Shown here piece by piece: positions 40,454 through 50,020 of a stretch of DNA of 64,000 nucleotides; position 1 is the stretch's first letter; each line of letters begins with the position of its first letter. The notes below the pieces were generated by a model that was not told where the DNA came from, made no database searches, and saw only the letters and a list, made by a program, of their open reading frames with translations. The stretch is from positions 7,812,001 to 7,876,000 of the forward strand of contig NZ_JBCJKP010000001.1 of NCBI RefSeq assembly GCF_039503195.1, in the 5' to 3' direction. Position numbers and translations under genes: made by a program. Source of the DNA: Streptomyces mirabilis (GTDB lineage: Bacteria; Actinomycetota; Actinomycetes; Streptomycetales; Streptomycetaceae).

Positions 40454-40823
40454 GCACAACCCCGCCGTGGAGGCCGCCATCATGGGCGAACTGAGGCTGC
40501 TCGACGCGGAGGTCCGCCGCTCGCCGGAGCGGCTCGGAGCACTGCTCCACCCCGACTTCTACGAGTTCGGCAGCTCCGGGCGGCTGTGGGACCGCGCCTC
40601 CGTCCTCGCCGAACTGACCGGCAAGGCCGTGCCCGGGTCGCGGCCCCTCACCGCCTCGCGGATGAAGGGCGTCCAGCTCGCACCGGACCTGGTCCACCTC
40701 ACCTTCGACACGGAGGAGGACAACGGCCGCCGTGTGCACCGGAGTTCGCTGTGGCGGCGGACGGAGGACGGCTGGCGCCTGTACTTCCACCAGGGCACAC
40801 CGTTCAGGTCCGACCCAGAGTGA
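40446..40823 (+). CDS. NTF2-like/DUF4440 protein
   Basis: A 125-residue protein of the SnoaL/NTF2-like fold, DUF4440 type: ELRLLDAEVRRSPERLGALLHPDFYEFGSSGR, an Arg/Trp core (SSLWRRTEDGWRLYFHQGT). Members bind small hydrophobic ligands or stabilise partners. GTG 40446 lies inside the end of the DUF1697 gene. The 3' end overlaps the convergent transglutaminase-like gene by 20 bp. Confidence 0.85.
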   Translation: MPEHNPAVEAAIMGELRLLDAEVRRSPERLGALLHPDFYEFGSSGRLWDRASVLAELTGKAVPGSRPLTASRMKGVQLAPDLVHLTFDTEEDNGRRVHRSSLWRRTEDGWRLYFHQGTPFRSDPE

Positions 40824-41670
40824 CCTTTCGTACGCCGCCATAGGAGGTGTACGAGACGATCTCGTCCGGGACCGTCAGCCTCGGGTCCCGGTACAGGCGT
40901 CGCAGCTCGTCCTCGCCGTCGGCCGCGGCGACGGAGTCGATCAGGGCGAGCTCGTCCGCGTCGAGCGCGGCGTCGTCGAGGATCTCCGGGCCCCAGGCGT
41001 CCCAGGGCAGCAGTTCGACGCCGTTGAGGGCGGCCAGGTCGCGCAGGACGTCGGCGCGGACGAACCACAGGCCGTGATACGACAGGCCCTCGATCCCGTT
41101 GAGGTCGAACACGCCGAACCTCCGGGGGTCGGCTCCTCCCTCGCGGCACGCCCGCCAGGCGTCGGCGGCCACCAGGAACTGGTCGCGGGGCACGTCCATC
41201 GGGTCGAAGTCGATGTCGTACTCGTGGTGGACCTGCGGGTCGGCCAGCCGCCAACTGCCGTCCGGCAGGCGGTACTCGGTGACCCAGTGGTCGGCGTAGT
41301 ACGCGTCGAAGTACCGGGCGAAGCCACAACGGAGCCGGGCAGCCGTCCCCGTGGCCCGCAGGAGGGAGCAGTGCAGCAGCGCGAAGTCCCGGCACGTACC
41401 CACGAATCGCTCAGCGGGCGCCCGCCGTTCGGTGAGCGGCGTGTCACCGCGCTCCGCGAGGATCCGCAGCACTTCCGTCGCGTAACGCGACTCCGCGTCC
41501 GCGTGCACCCGTTCCTCGGGGATGGCGTAGTCGAAGCGGGGGCCCTCGCCCCGATGGATGATCAGATCTCTGACGACACAGGCGAGTTGCCCCGGATCAC
41601 GGGGCAGTGCGCCGAGGTCCGGGGCGTCGCCCGGATCGCTGTACGTCGTCTGCTTCAGGTACGGGTCCAT
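40804..41670 (-). CDS. Transglutaminase-like cysteine protein
   Basis: A 288-residue cytosolic protein with the transglutaminase/protease catalytic order: Cys in FVGTCRDFALLHC, His in YYADHWVTEYR, Asp in WRLADPQVHHEYD. Bacterial members without a signal peptide act as proteases, amidases or unknown hydrolases rather than cross-linkers. ATG 41670 has GAGGA nearby. The next gene upstream on the strand is 34 bp away, so it may be second in an operon with the aldo/keto reductase. Confidence 0.85.
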   Translation of the reverse strand: MDPYLKQTTYSDPGDAPDLGALPRDPGQLACVVRDLIIHRGEGPRFDYAIPEERVHADAESRYATEVLRILAERGDTPLTERRAPAERFVGTCRDFALLHCSLLRATGTAARLRCGFARYFDAYYADHWVTEYRLPDGSWRLADPQVHHEYDIDFDPMDVPRDQFLVAADAWRACREGGADPRRFGVFDLNGIEGLSYHGLWFVRADVLRDLAALNGVELLPWDAWGPEILDDAALDADELALIDSVAAADGEDELRRLYRDPRLTVPDEIVSYTSYGGVRKVTLGRT

Positions 41671-41704
41671 GCCCGGGATCCTCGTCCTTGCCCCAGGGGC
41701 AGGG

Positions 41705-42571
41705 TCAACCCAGCGCCGCCATGTCCTCGGCGGTGAGCCGTACCGCCCCCGCGTCGAGGTTCTCCTCCAGATGGGCGAGGGATCCCGTGCCCGGGGTCGG
41801 GCACAGCACCGGGGAGCGGTGCAGCAGCCAGGCCAGGGCGATCTGCCCCGCGGTCGCCCCGTGCGCGGCGGCGATCCGGGCGCACGCCGGGTCGGCGGTG
41901 AGGGAGCCGTTGCCCAGCGGGAACCAGGGCAGGAAGGCGATGCCGCGCGCCTCACACAGCCTCAGCAGCGGCTCCGAGTCGCGGTCGAGCAGGTTGAAGC
42001 GGTTCTGGACCGAGGCGATGTCGGTCAACTCCATTGCCCCTTCAAGCTGTTCGGCGGTGACGGAGTCGAGCCCGATGTGCCGGATCTTGCCCTCCGCGCG
42101 CAACTCGTCGAGCGCGCCCAGCTGTTCGGCCATGGGCACGGCCGGGTCGAGCCGGTGCAACTGGTACAGGCCGATCGCCTCGAGCCGCAGCCGCCGCAGG
42201 CTCGCCTCACACATCGCCCGCAACCGCTCGGGCCGCCCGTCGACGTGCCAGGCGCGGTCGCCGGTGCGCACGACACCGCCCTTGGTCGCGATCAACAGGT
42301 CCTCGGTGTACGGGTGCAGGGCCTCGGCGACCAGCTCCTCGGCGATCGAGGGACCGTAGTTGTCGGCGGTGTCGACGAGGGTGACCCCGCGCCCGACGGC
42401 CCGCCGCAGCACGGCCACCGCGTCCCGGGCGTCCCCGCGCGGCCCCCAGTAGCCGGGACCGGTCAACTGGGCGGTGCCGTAGCCGAGCCGCCGCACCGGC
42501 GGCTCCCCGCCGAGTGCAAAGTCCGGCGAGAAGCCTGCTGCGGAGTCGGTGGCAGATCTTCCCGGAACCAT
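41705..42571 (-). CDS. Aldo/keto reductase
   Basis: An NADPH-dependent (alpha/beta)8 oxidoreductase of 288 residues. The tetrad is visible: Asp and Tyr in LVDTADNYGPS, Lys in LIATKGG, His in YQLHRLDP. The substrate is unknown. The N-terminus is less certain: ATG 42571 has no good ribosome site and the sequence before GYGTAQL is variable in the family. A decayed TnpB gene abuts the upstream region. Confidence 0.9.
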   Translation of the reverse strand: MVPGRSATDSAAGFSPDFALGGEPPVRRLGYGTAQLTGPGYWGPRGDARDAVAVLRRAVGRGVTLVDTADNYGPSIAEELVAEALHPYTEDLLIATKGGVVRTGDRAWHVDGRPERLRAMCEASLRRLRLEAIGLYQLHRLDPAVPMAEQLGALDELRAEGKIRHIGLDSVTAEQLEGAMELTDIASVQNRFNLLDRDSEPLLRLCEARGIAFLPWFPLGNGSLTADPACARIAAAHGATAGQIALAWLLHRSPVLCPTPGTGSLAHLEENLDAGAVRLTAEDMAALG

Positions 42572-42724
42572 TTCATGGAGGGTACACGCGACTGTGCGAG
42601 GCTCGTTTCAGGCGTTGCCTGGATTCATCCGCAGCGCACCGGTCTTGAGGCGGTGGTGAAGCGGATCACGTGACTGCGGTGCGGAGCGCCGCGGAAGTGT
42701 CCCGGCGGAGTCGGGGGAGCGCTC

Positions 42725-43336
42725 CGTCCAGGCTACGCGGCTGCTCCTGCCGCAGATCGGCGAGGTGCGGGCGAAATGCTCCCGCACTCTGCCGTCCGTT
42801 CCTTCGAGCGTGACGGTGATCCGCGATGCGGCCGGGCGCTTCTTCGCCTCCTTTGTGGTGGAGACCGACCCGAACGCGGATCTGGCGCGGATGCCCGGGG
42901 CCGATGACCTGCCGAGTGTCGGGATCGACCTGGGACTGACCCCTTTTGCGGTCTTGTCCGACGGGACGAGGATCGACAGCCCGCGATTTCTGTGGCGGGC
43001 GGAGAAGAAGTTGAAGAAGACCCAGAAAGAGCTGTCCCGCAAGCAGAAGGGCAGCAGGAACCGGGAGAAGGCCCGCTTGAACACCTGGCGGTCAAGGGGC
43101 TCGCGCGCAGCGAGCTCGGCACGTCCGTCCATGACGCCGGACGGGCCTCTTTCCTGGCGATGCTGGAGTACAAGGCGCAGCGGTACGGGCGCGCGTTTGT
43201 GAAGGTCGGCCGGTTCGAGCCGACCAGTCAGGTGTGCTCGGTCTACGGCATCAAGGACGGGCCCAAACCTCTGCACGTACGGCAGTGGACCTGCACGCGC
43301 GAAGAAGCAGGAAGCCACGGAATCCGGTCCCGCTGA
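42725..43336 (+). pseudogene. Decayed TnpB (IS200/IS605-type RNA-guided nuclease)
   Basis: Remnant of a TnpB gene. Conserved stretches: LLLPQIGEVRAKCSR, RFFASFVVETD, VGIDLGLTPFAVLSDG (RuvC-I Asp) and RAEKKLKKTQKELSRKQKG. After ARLN the frame breaks, resuming in another frame at LAVKGLARSE. RuvC-II and the helix before it are mostly lost by deletion. FEPTSQVCSVYG shows a zinc Cys changed to Tyr. From WTC it jumps straight to REEAGSHGIR, the normal far C-terminus, losing the rest of the zinc finger and RuvC-III. It cannot be active. No TnpA or clear element ends are seen. Confidence 0.85.
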
Positions 43337-43473
43337 ACGAGCCGCTCCAGCGGCTCGCGACCACCTTCGTGCGCGAGCGCAGGGCGGCGGGATCGCTGCC
43401 GGTCGCGGAGCTCGTACGTCTGGCCGACGAGGCTGTCGCGTTTGTTCAAGAGGAGCGCGCGCCGCGTCCCTAG
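43337..43473 (+). pseudogene. Possible C-terminal fragment of an unknown gene
   Basis: The frame from about 43337 reads PLNEPLQRLATTFVRERR and ends at a TAG at 43471-43473 with normal GC3 coding bias. It has no start or ribosome site and joins the TnpB end in another frame. It may be the tail of a gene into which the element inserted, or chance. I do not recognise it. Confidence 0.35.
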
Positions 43474-43483
43474 CGTGGAGCGC

Positions 43484-44095
43484 ATGAGCAATCCGTACAA
43501 GAACGTGCACCCGTACATGGTGGAATGCGCCGCCGAGGCCGCCCGGGTGGCCGGCGGTGTCACGGCGGCGCGGCTGGCGGACCCCGGTCCCACGCACTGC
43601 CCGGACTGGGACCTGCGCACCCTGGTGAACCACTGGGTCCTCTACACCTCGCACGGCCTGGAACACCGTGCGCTGCGCAAGCAGCTCTCCGAGGAGCTGA
43701 CCGGCCGCGACTTCACGTCGGATCCCGGCTGGGCGCGGGCGTACGCCGAGCAGCTCGACCGCGCCGTGGCCGCCTGGGACGACCCCGCGGTGTGGCAGGG
43801 CGAGGTCGACCTCGGGATGGCGAAGATGCCCGCCGCCGACATCGCCTCGATGATCGTCAAGGAGATGGCGGTGCACGGCTGGGACGTCGCGACGGCCACC
43901 GGCCAGGAGTTCCGGATCTCGGACGGCGCGGCCCGGTTCGTTCTGGACGTGGTCGACACGCACGCCGACCTCTACCGCCAGTACGACGGCTTCGCCGACC
44001 CGGTGCCGGTGTCCGACGACGCACCCGTCTTCGAGCGCGCCCTCGCCCACAGCGGCCGCGATCCGCACCTGACCCACACAGCAATGGACCAGTAG
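43484..44095 (+). CDS. DinB/maleylpyruvate-isomerase-like metal-binding protein (TIGR03086 type)
   Basis: A 203-residue four-helix-bundle protein of the mycothiol-dependent isomerase/DinB superfamily. Metal ligands are seen in [15 protein letters not shown] and [14 protein letters not shown]. Such proteins bind zinc and often use mycothiol, the actinobacterial thiol. ATG 43484 follows TAGCGT by seven bases, and GGAG lies between, so initiation may be leaderless or not. The next gene, also linked to mycothiol, is 55 bp on. Confidence 0.87.
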   Translation: MSNPYKNVHPYMVECAAEAARVAGGVTAARLADPGPTHCPDWDLRTLVNHWVLYTSHGLEHRALRKQLSEELTGRDFTSDPGWARAYAEQLDRAVAAWDDPAVWQGEVDLGMAKMPAADIASMIVKEMAVHGWDVATATGQEFRISDGAARFVLDVVDTHADLYRQYDGFADPVPVSDDAPVFERALAHSGRDPHLTHTAMDQ

Positions 44096-44150
44096 TTCAG
44101 AGCAAAATTGGGCCGTGTCCCTGCACCATTGGCCGGCTAGCCTCGACGGT

Positions 44151-44780
44151 ATGACGAACCCGAGGACGGACGACTCACCCACCCGCGTCGACTTCTACTT
44201 CGACCCGGCCTGCCCCTTCGCCTGGATCACCTCACGCTGGATGCTGGAGGTCGAGCGTGCCCGCCCGCTCGACCTCCGCTTCCGTGTGATGAGCCTCCAC
44301 CTGCACAACCTGGGCAATGAACTCCCCGACTGGTACCGGGAGTTGGTCGACAAGTCCATCGGTCCCGTACGGGTCGCGGTGGCCGCCGCCGAACAAACCG
44401 GCGAGAAGGTGCTGCGCGACCTCTACACCGCCTTCGGCACCCGCATCCACGACCGGGGGGTCGAGGACTTCGACGCCGTGGTCGCCGACTCCCTCGCCGA
44501 ACTGGGGCTCCCGGCCGAGTTGGCCGCCGCGGCCCACGACTCCGCGTACGACGAGGCGGTACGCCGCAGTCACGAGGCGGGCCGGGAGCCCGGCGCGGAC
44601 GGCTATGTGGGGACCCCCACCCTCCACGTCGACGGAACGGTGTGGTTCGGCCCCGTCCTGCGGGCCGTTCCGCGGGGCGAGCGCGCGGCGGAGCTCTTCG
44701 ACAGCTTCCGTGTCCTCGCCGCCCACCCGGACTTCTTCGAGCTCAAGCGGACGAGGTCGGGAGGACTGTCCTTCGACTGA
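44151..44780 (+). CDS. DsbA-fold, Rv2466c-like mycothiol-dependent reductase
   Basis: A 209-residue cytosolic thioredoxin-fold protein like Rv2466c of Mycobacterium, a mycothiol-dependent nitroreductase/oxidoreductase. The active site reads [19 protein letters not shown]: the first Cys is present but the second of the C-P-x-C pair is Ala, so only monothiol chemistry is possible. The cis-Pro loop is [17 protein letters not shown] seven bases before the ATG suggests a leaderless mRNA. Confidence 0.88.
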   Translation: MTNPRTDDSPTRVDFYFDPACPFAWITSRWMLEVERARPLDLRFRVMSLHLHNLGNELPDWYRELVDKSIGPVRVAVAAAEQTGEKVLRDLYTAFGTRIHDRGVEDFDAVVADSLAELGLPAELAAAAHDSAYDEAVRRSHEAGREPGADGYVGTPTLHVDGTVWFGPVLRAVPRGERAAELFDSFRVLAAHPDFFELKRTRSGGLSFD

Positions 44781-44930
44781 ACAGTGGTCTGGAATATGAA
44801 CGCTGCTCGGATGAATCGGTATCCAGTAGAAGGGAGTTCGGCTGTTCTCTGCCGCATTCATTGACGGTGGCGCATCATAGATCCTACCTTTCTCGGCGTT
44901 GGGTACAGGCTGATCCCACGGGAGGGGAAC

Positions 44931-47537
44931 ATGCCCATGCGCCGAAGAGCCGCCCTAGTCACCCTGATCTCCACGGTCCTGGCCCTCGGAATTCCGGGTG
45001 CCGTGTCCTCCGCCCAGCCCGCGACCTCCGACCTCTACGTCTCCCCGAGCGGGAACGACCACGCGAACGGCACCGTCCACCACCCCGTACGCACCCTGGA
45101 ACGCGCCCGCGACCTCGTCCGCGAGCGCGTCCCGGGGATGAAGGGCGACCTGACGGTCCACCTCGCCTCGGGTACGTACCGGCAGACCGCGCCCCTCACC
45201 CTCGACGCCCGGGATTCGGGCACCGGTGGCCACCAGGTGATCTGGCAGGGCACCGGGAACACCGTCGTCAGCGGTGGCCGACAGGTCCAGGGCTGGCGCC
45301 AGGTCACCGGGAGGCCGGGCCTGTGGTCCGCGCCCGCACCCCAAGGCCTCACCGACACACGGCAGTTGTACGTCGACGGGGTGCGCGCCCAGCGCGCCCG
45401 CGGGGCCGTGCCGGTGACCCTCACCCAGACCGCCACCGGATACACGGCGTCCTCCGACACCCTCGCGCGCTGGAAGCACCCCTCCGACGCCGAGTTCGTC
45501 TACACCAGCGGCGAGTCCCTGTGGAACGTCGAGCGCAACGGACTGGGCCAGTGGACCGAGCCGCGCTGCCGCATCGCCGCCGCCGAGGGCACCACGATCA
45601 CGATGGTCCAGCCGTGCTGGGACAACTCCAACAAACGGGTCGAGTTCCCGGACATCCCCGGCCGCACGGTCAGCATGGTCGGGCCCGGCCACCTCACCAA
45701 CGGCGGCAGGGCGACCTACGCCGAAAACGCCTACGAACTCCTGGACCAGCCCGGCGAGTGGTACCTCGACCGCACCGCGCACCGGGTCTACTACCTGCCC
45801 CGCAAGGGCGAGAACCTCGCGCGCGCCGACGTCGAGGCGGCTCAGGCCGAGAAGCTGATCGACGGACGGGGCACGGCCGCCGCGCCCGTCCACGACCTCG
45901 CCTTCCGCGGCCTGCAGTTCAGCTACGCCACCTGGCTCACCCCCTCGGGACCGGAGGGCTTCTCCGAGATCCAGGCGGGCTACACCATCACCGGCGAGAA
46001 AGGCTGGGCGACCCAGGGCCTGTGCCAGTACGTCGAGGGCGGCACCTGCCCGTTCGCGTCCTGGACCAAGATGCCGGGCAACGTCTCCTTCGCGTACGGG
46101 CAGCGCATCGCGTTCAGCGACGACGTCTTCGCCCATCTCGGCGCGTCCGGCCTCGACCTGGGCACCGGCTCGAAGGACTCCACGGTCAGCGCCAGCGTCT
46201 TCACCGACATCTCCGGAAACGGACTGGAGATCGGCTCAGTGGACGGGCAAACCCCGTCCTCCGAAGTCAAGGTGACGGACAATCACCTCTACGGACTGCC
46301 CCGCGAGTACCACGGCGGCGTGGCGATCCTCAACGGCTGGACCCAGAACACCACGATCGCCCACAACCAGATCGACCACGTCGGCTACAGCGCCGTCTCC
46401 CTCGGCTGGGGCGGCTGGCCCGACAAGATCGGCGACCCGGCGACCCCCAACCCCAGTCACGACAACACGGTCCGCGACAACCTGATCTTCGACTACATGC
46501 AGATGCTCGACGACGGCGGCGGCATCTACACCCAGGGACTGACGGGCACCTCCCTGGCCGACGGCGAGAAGGTCACCGGCAACGTCATCCACGACCAGTG
46601 GGGCCTCGGCAAGAACGTCTACACCGACAACGGCTGCACCTACGAGACGGTCGAGGGCAACGTCCTCTACAACGCCTCGTACGCCAACGTCGCCTCCCGC
46701 CACACCGACTACCGCGACACCCTCGGCAACAACGACCCGACCCTCGTCAAGGACAACTGGTGGGAGGAGGGAACCGCCGACGGCGACAACAAGGGCCTGG
46801 TGACGACCGGCAACAAGATCATGGCGGCCCCGTCCGACGTACCGCCGGAGATCCTCGGCAACGCGGGACTCGAACCCGCCCACCGCGGACTGCTGAACCG
46901 TCGCGTCGGCGCCGTCTCCACCCCGGAGGCACCCTCCCGCGTCGGCACCAGCACGGCGGGAGTCGACGCCCTGTACGTCACCTTCAACCCGAGCTTCGTG
47001 GACGGCGGTTCACCGGTGACCGGCTACACGGCGCGGGCGTACGACGCGTCCGGACGTCAGGTGGGCGAACAGGCCGTCGGCGCGGCCGAGTTCAAGCGCA
47101 CGGCGGTCGTACGGATCGGCGGACTGCCCGCGTCGGCCGGCCCGCTCACGGTCACCGTCACCGCGAGCAACGCCCACGGCACCAGTGCCCCGTCGCTCGC
47201 CTCGCTCCCGCTGACCCCGACCGCCGTGACCGCGCTGCCGGGCGCACCGACCGGCCCCAAGCTGCGTACGGCGTCCACCGCGGCCACCGTGGCCTGGACC
47301 CCGCCGACGGCGACCGGCGACGCCAAGGTCGTCGGCTACCGCGTCACCGTCTCCGACGGCCGCGCCCCGATCGACGTCACGGGCCGGGACGTGCTGGTCG
47401 GCCAGCCCTCCGCGAAGGGCATGTTCCGGGTGATCGGAGGCCTCAGCCCGGGCACCTCGTACACCGTCACGATCGCGACGGTGACGGCGGCGGGCACGGG
47501 ACCGGCGGCCACCGTGACGGCCACCACCAGGGCGTGA
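44931..47537 (+). CDS. Secreted right-handed beta-helix protein with FnIII domains
   Basis: An 868-residue exported protein. Signal peptide about 1-30; LYVSPSGNDHANGTV opens a parallel beta-helix (about 33-640) of the pectate-lyase-like kind, with repeated turns such as NTTIAHNQIDHVG and NTVRDNLIFDYMQ. Two fibronectin-III-like domains (about 655-765 and 768-868) close the chain. The overall design matches putative polysaccharide hydrolases/lyases, including GH141-like proteins; the substrate cannot be told. GGAGGGG stands just before ATG 44931. No CBM or transporter is adjacent. Confidence 0.87.
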   Translation: MPMRRRAALVTLISTVLALGIPGAVSSAQPATSDLYVSPSGNDHANGTVHHPVRTLERARDLVRERVPGMKGDLTVHLASGTYRQTAPLTLDARDSGTGGHQVIWQGTGNTVVSGGRQVQGWRQVTGRPGLWSAPAPQGLTDTRQLYVDGVRAQRARGAVPVTLTQTATGYTASSDTLARWKHPSDAEFVYTSGESLWNVERNGLGQWTEPRCRIAAAEGTTITMVQPCWDNSNKRVEFPDIPGRTVSMVGPGHLTNGGRATYAENAYELLDQPGEWYLDRTAHRVYYLPRKGENLARADVEAAQAEKLIDGRGTAAAPVHDLAFRGLQFSYATWLTPSGPEGFSEIQAGYTITGEKGWATQGLCQYVEGGTCPFASWTKMPGNVSFAYGQRIAFSDDVFAHLGASGLDLGTGSKDSTVSASVFTDISGNGLEIGSVDGQTPSSEVKVTDNHLYGLPREYHGGVAILNGWTQNTTIAHNQIDHVGYSAVSLGWGGWPDKIGDPATPNPSHDNTVRDNLIFDYMQMLDDGGGIYTQGLTGTSLADGEKVTGNVIHDQWGLGKNVYTDNGCTYETVEGNVLYNASYANVASRHTDYRDTLGNNDPTLVKDNWWEEGTADGDNKGLVTTGNKIMAAPSDVPPEILGNAGLEPAHRGLLNRRVGAVSTPEAPSRVGTSTAGVDALYVTFNPSFVDGGSPVTGYTARAYDASGRQVGEQAVGAAEFKRTAVVRIGGLPASAGPLTVTVTASNAHGTSAPSLASLPLTPTAVTALPGAPTGPKLRTASTAATVAWTPPTATGDAKVVGYRVTVSDGRAPIDVTGRDVLVGQPSAKGMFRVIGGLSPGTSYTVTIATVTAAGTGPAATVTATTRA

Positions 47538-47541
47538 CCAT

Positions 47542-48281
47542 TCAGGCGCCGAGCGCCGCCGGCACCGGGACGCGTGCCTCGTCGTACCGCTCCAGCAGGA
47601 CCCGTGCCACCTCCGGTGCCGGGCCCAGCACGTCGGCCAGTACGTCCGCCTCGGCGGCGCCCCGGGCGATGCGGTCCGGGAGGAAGCCGGGGGCGAGGAC
47701 GTAGGGGGCGACGGCGACACGTGCGCAGCCGAGGGCGCGCAGTTCGCGCACCGCGTCCTCGGTGCGCGGAAGGGATGCGGAGGCGAACGCGGGCCGCACG
47801 GCGCACCAACCGGTGTGCCGCCACTCCCGCGCGATTTCTGCGATCACCGCGATCGCCTCCGGGTCGGTGGACCCCGCGGAGGCCAGCACGACCCCCGTCG
47901 AGGACTTGTCGGCGGGGGTCAGCCCCGCCTCGTACAGCCGGCGTTCGAGTGCCGCCGTCAGCAGGGGGAGGGGCCGAGCACCTCCGCCTGACGGATGCGC
48001 AGGCGCGCCGGGGCCTCCCGCAGGACCGCCGGGATGTCCGCCTTCGCGTGGAAGGCGCGGGTGAGCAGGAGAGGGAGGGCGACCACATCACGTACGCCCT
48101 CCGCCGCCAGGGACTCCAGCACCCCCGGCACCGAGGGGATGTTGAAGTCGAGGAAGCCGGTCTCCACGCGCAGGCCCGGACGCCGGGTCCGCACACGCCG
48201 CACAAGGGCGTGCACCGTCGCGGCATGACGCGGATCGCGGCTGCCGTGGGCGATGACCAGGAGGACCGGACGACTCGTCAT
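47542..48281 (-). pseudogene. Sirohydrochlorin chelatase (CbiX/SirB-like), frameshifted
   Basis: The enzyme inserts Fe2+ (or Co2+) into sirohydrochlorin to make siroheme, the cofactor of sulfite reductase encoded in the same block. The first frame has LLVIAHGSRDPRHAATV (metal-binding His) and stops after AEVLGPSPC. The second, LLTAALERRLYEAG.. to VAPYVLAPGFLPDRI, continues to 47542. One extra base in the G5 run at 47964-47968 joins them into 246 residues. As the pathway needs siroheme, a sequencing error is as likely as a true mutation. Last gene of the sulfur block, 7 bp after the permease. Confidence 0.85.
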
Positions 48282-48288
48282 GACGGGC

Positions 48289-49209
48289 TCAGCTCTTCAC
48301 CAGGAGACCGCGGCTGCGCAGCACCCACCGCTCCAGCGGGCTGAAGATCAGCAGGTCGATGGCGATACCGACGAACAGGATGAGGAAGATGGCGAGGAAG
48401 ACCATCGACATGGAACTGGCGGTGCGGCCGTTCTCCAGCAGCTGACCGAGGCCGATGCCCAGGTCGGGGGAGGAGGCGATGATCTCCGCCGCCATCAGGG
48501 AGCGCCAGGAGAACGCCCAGCCCTGCTTCAGACCGGCCAGATAGCCGGGCAGCGCGGCCGGCATCACGATGTGCCAGGTTCCGCGCAGGCCCGTCGCGCC
48601 CATCGTGCGGCCCGCCCGCAGGAACAGCGGCGGCACCTGGTCCACGCCCGACACCAGGCCGTTGGCGATGGAGGGGACGGCGCCGAGCAGGATCACCGCG
48701 AACATCATCGAGTTGTTCAGGCCCAGCCAGATGACGGCCGGCGGCACCCAGGCCACGGAGGGCAGCGACTGGAGCCCGGAGAGGATGGGGCCGATCGCGG
48801 CGCGGACGAACTTCACCCGGGCCACCAGCAGACCCAGCGGGGTGCCGATGGCCAGGGCGAAGAGGAACCCGAGCAGACCGCGCGAGACACTCGTCCAGAT
48901 GTAGCCGAGCAGCGTGCCCTGCAGCCAGGCGTCCTTGACCTCGCCCCAGACGTCGGACGGTGAGGGCAGCTTGCTCGGGTCGGTGACGACCTTGAACGAG
49001 ATCAGCGCCTGCCACACCACCAGTACCAGGGCGAGGGCGACGAGCGGCGGCAGTATCTTCTCGACGAAGGTCTGGCGGAAGGCCGGCCGGCCCGTGTGCG
49101 CGGTCGTCTCCAGGGCGTCGAGGCCCGCTTCCAGGCCCGCCATGTCGTTGCCGGGGCTGTCCTTGACGGGCCGGCCGGCCGCGTCGGCCTTCGTCTCAGT
49201 GCTGGCCAT
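48289..49209 (-). CDS. ssuC: Sulfonate/taurine ABC transporter permease
   Basis: A 306-residue inner-membrane permease with about six helices and the EAA-type loop RTMGATGLRGTWHIVMPAALP. Family: SsuC/TauC. ATG 49209 overlaps the ATPase gene by 14 bp. The context (cys genes, binding protein) supports uptake of aliphatic sulfonates or sulfate esters; the exact substrate is inference. Confidence 0.88.
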   Translation of the reverse strand: MASTETKADAAGRPVKDSPGNDMAGLEAGLDALETTAHTGRPAFRQTFVEKILPPLVALALVLVVWQALISFKVVTDPSKLPSPSDVWGEVKDAWLQGTLLGYIWTSVSRGLLGFLFALAIGTPLGLLVARVKFVRAAIGPILSGLQSLPSVAWVPPAVIWLGLNNSMMFAVILLGAVPSIANGLVSGVDQVPPLFLRAGRTMGATGLRGTWHIVMPAALPGYLAGLKQGWAFSWRSLMAAEIIASSPDLGIGLGQLLENGRTASSMSMVFLAIFLILFVGIAIDLLIFSPLERWVLRSRGLLVKS

Positions 49210-49984
49210 GGCGGCGGATCTCCCCACGCAGTTGTTCGGTGATCTCGACGGACAGCTCCGCCACGGCCGCGTCCTCGATACGACGCGGCTGCGGGATGTC
49301 GACCCGCCACTCGTGGGCCACCCGGCCGGGGCGCGAGGACAGCAGGACGACCCGCTCGGCCAGCCGCACCGCCTCACGCACGTTGTGGGTGACGAAGAGG
49401 ACGGACAGCTGGGTCTCGCGCCAGATCCGGGTCAGTTCGTCGTGCAGGACGTCCCGCGTGATGGCGTCCAGCGCCGCGAACGGCTCGTCCATCAGCAGGA
49501 TCTGGCTGTCCTGGGCGAGCGCGCGGGCCATCGCGACGCGCTGGCGCATACCGCCGGACAGCTCATGCACCCGCTTCCCGTACGCGCCCTTCAGCCGGAC
49601 GAGTTCGAGCAGTTCCTCCGCCCGGTCGCGACGCTCGGACTTCGCGACGCCGCGCAGCCGCAACGCGAGCTCGATGTTCTTGCCCGCGGTCAGCCACGGG
49701 AAGAGGGCGTGCTCCTGGAACATCAGGGCCGGACGCCCGTTGGTCGTGATGTTGCCCGCGGTCGGGGCGTCGAGACCCGCGACCAGGTTGAGCAGCGTCG
49801 ACTTTCCACACCCCGAGGCCCCCAGGAGGGTGACGAACTCGCCCGGCGCGACATCGAGGGTGATGTCGTCGAGGACGAGCTGGGGCCCCGTCGGTCCGGC
49901 GAAGGACTTCGAGACATGCTCGATCCGGGCGGCTTGCTCCATCACTTCGGCGCCGTCGGCGGCCTTGGCGAGGGTCGTGGCCAT
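49196..49984 (-). CDS. ssuB: Sulfonate/taurine ABC transporter ATPase
   Basis: A 262-residue ATPase with Walker A GASGCGKST, the Q loop MFQEHALFPW, signature ELSGGMRQRVAMARAL, Walker B ILLMDEPFAALD and switch His VTHNVREA. Closest to SsuB/TauB. ATG 49984 has GGAGG eight bases upstream; an in-frame start eight codons earlier lacks one. Confidence 0.92.
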   Translation of the reverse strand: MATTLAKAADGAEVMEQAARIEHVSKSFAGPTGPQLVLDDITLDVAPGEFVTLLGASGCGKSTLLNLVAGLDAPTAGNITTNGRPALMFQEHALFPWLTAGKNIELALRLRGVAKSERRDRAEELLELVRLKGAYGKRVHELSGGMRQRVAMARALAQDSQILLMDEPFAALDAITRDVLHDELTRIWRETQLSVLFVTHNVREAVRLAERVVLLSSRPGRVAHEWRVDIPQPRRIEDAAVAELSVEITEQLRGEIRRHGQH

Positions 49985-50020
49985 GGTCGTCACCTCCTGG
50001 GAACTCATCGGTGTGGGTCC

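Noticed and set aside
42608..44182. A 524-codon open frame on the minus strand
   Set aside because: It is the shadow of the TnpB remnant and the DinB-like gene; it has no ribosome site and its protein is low-complexity Arg/Pro/Ala.
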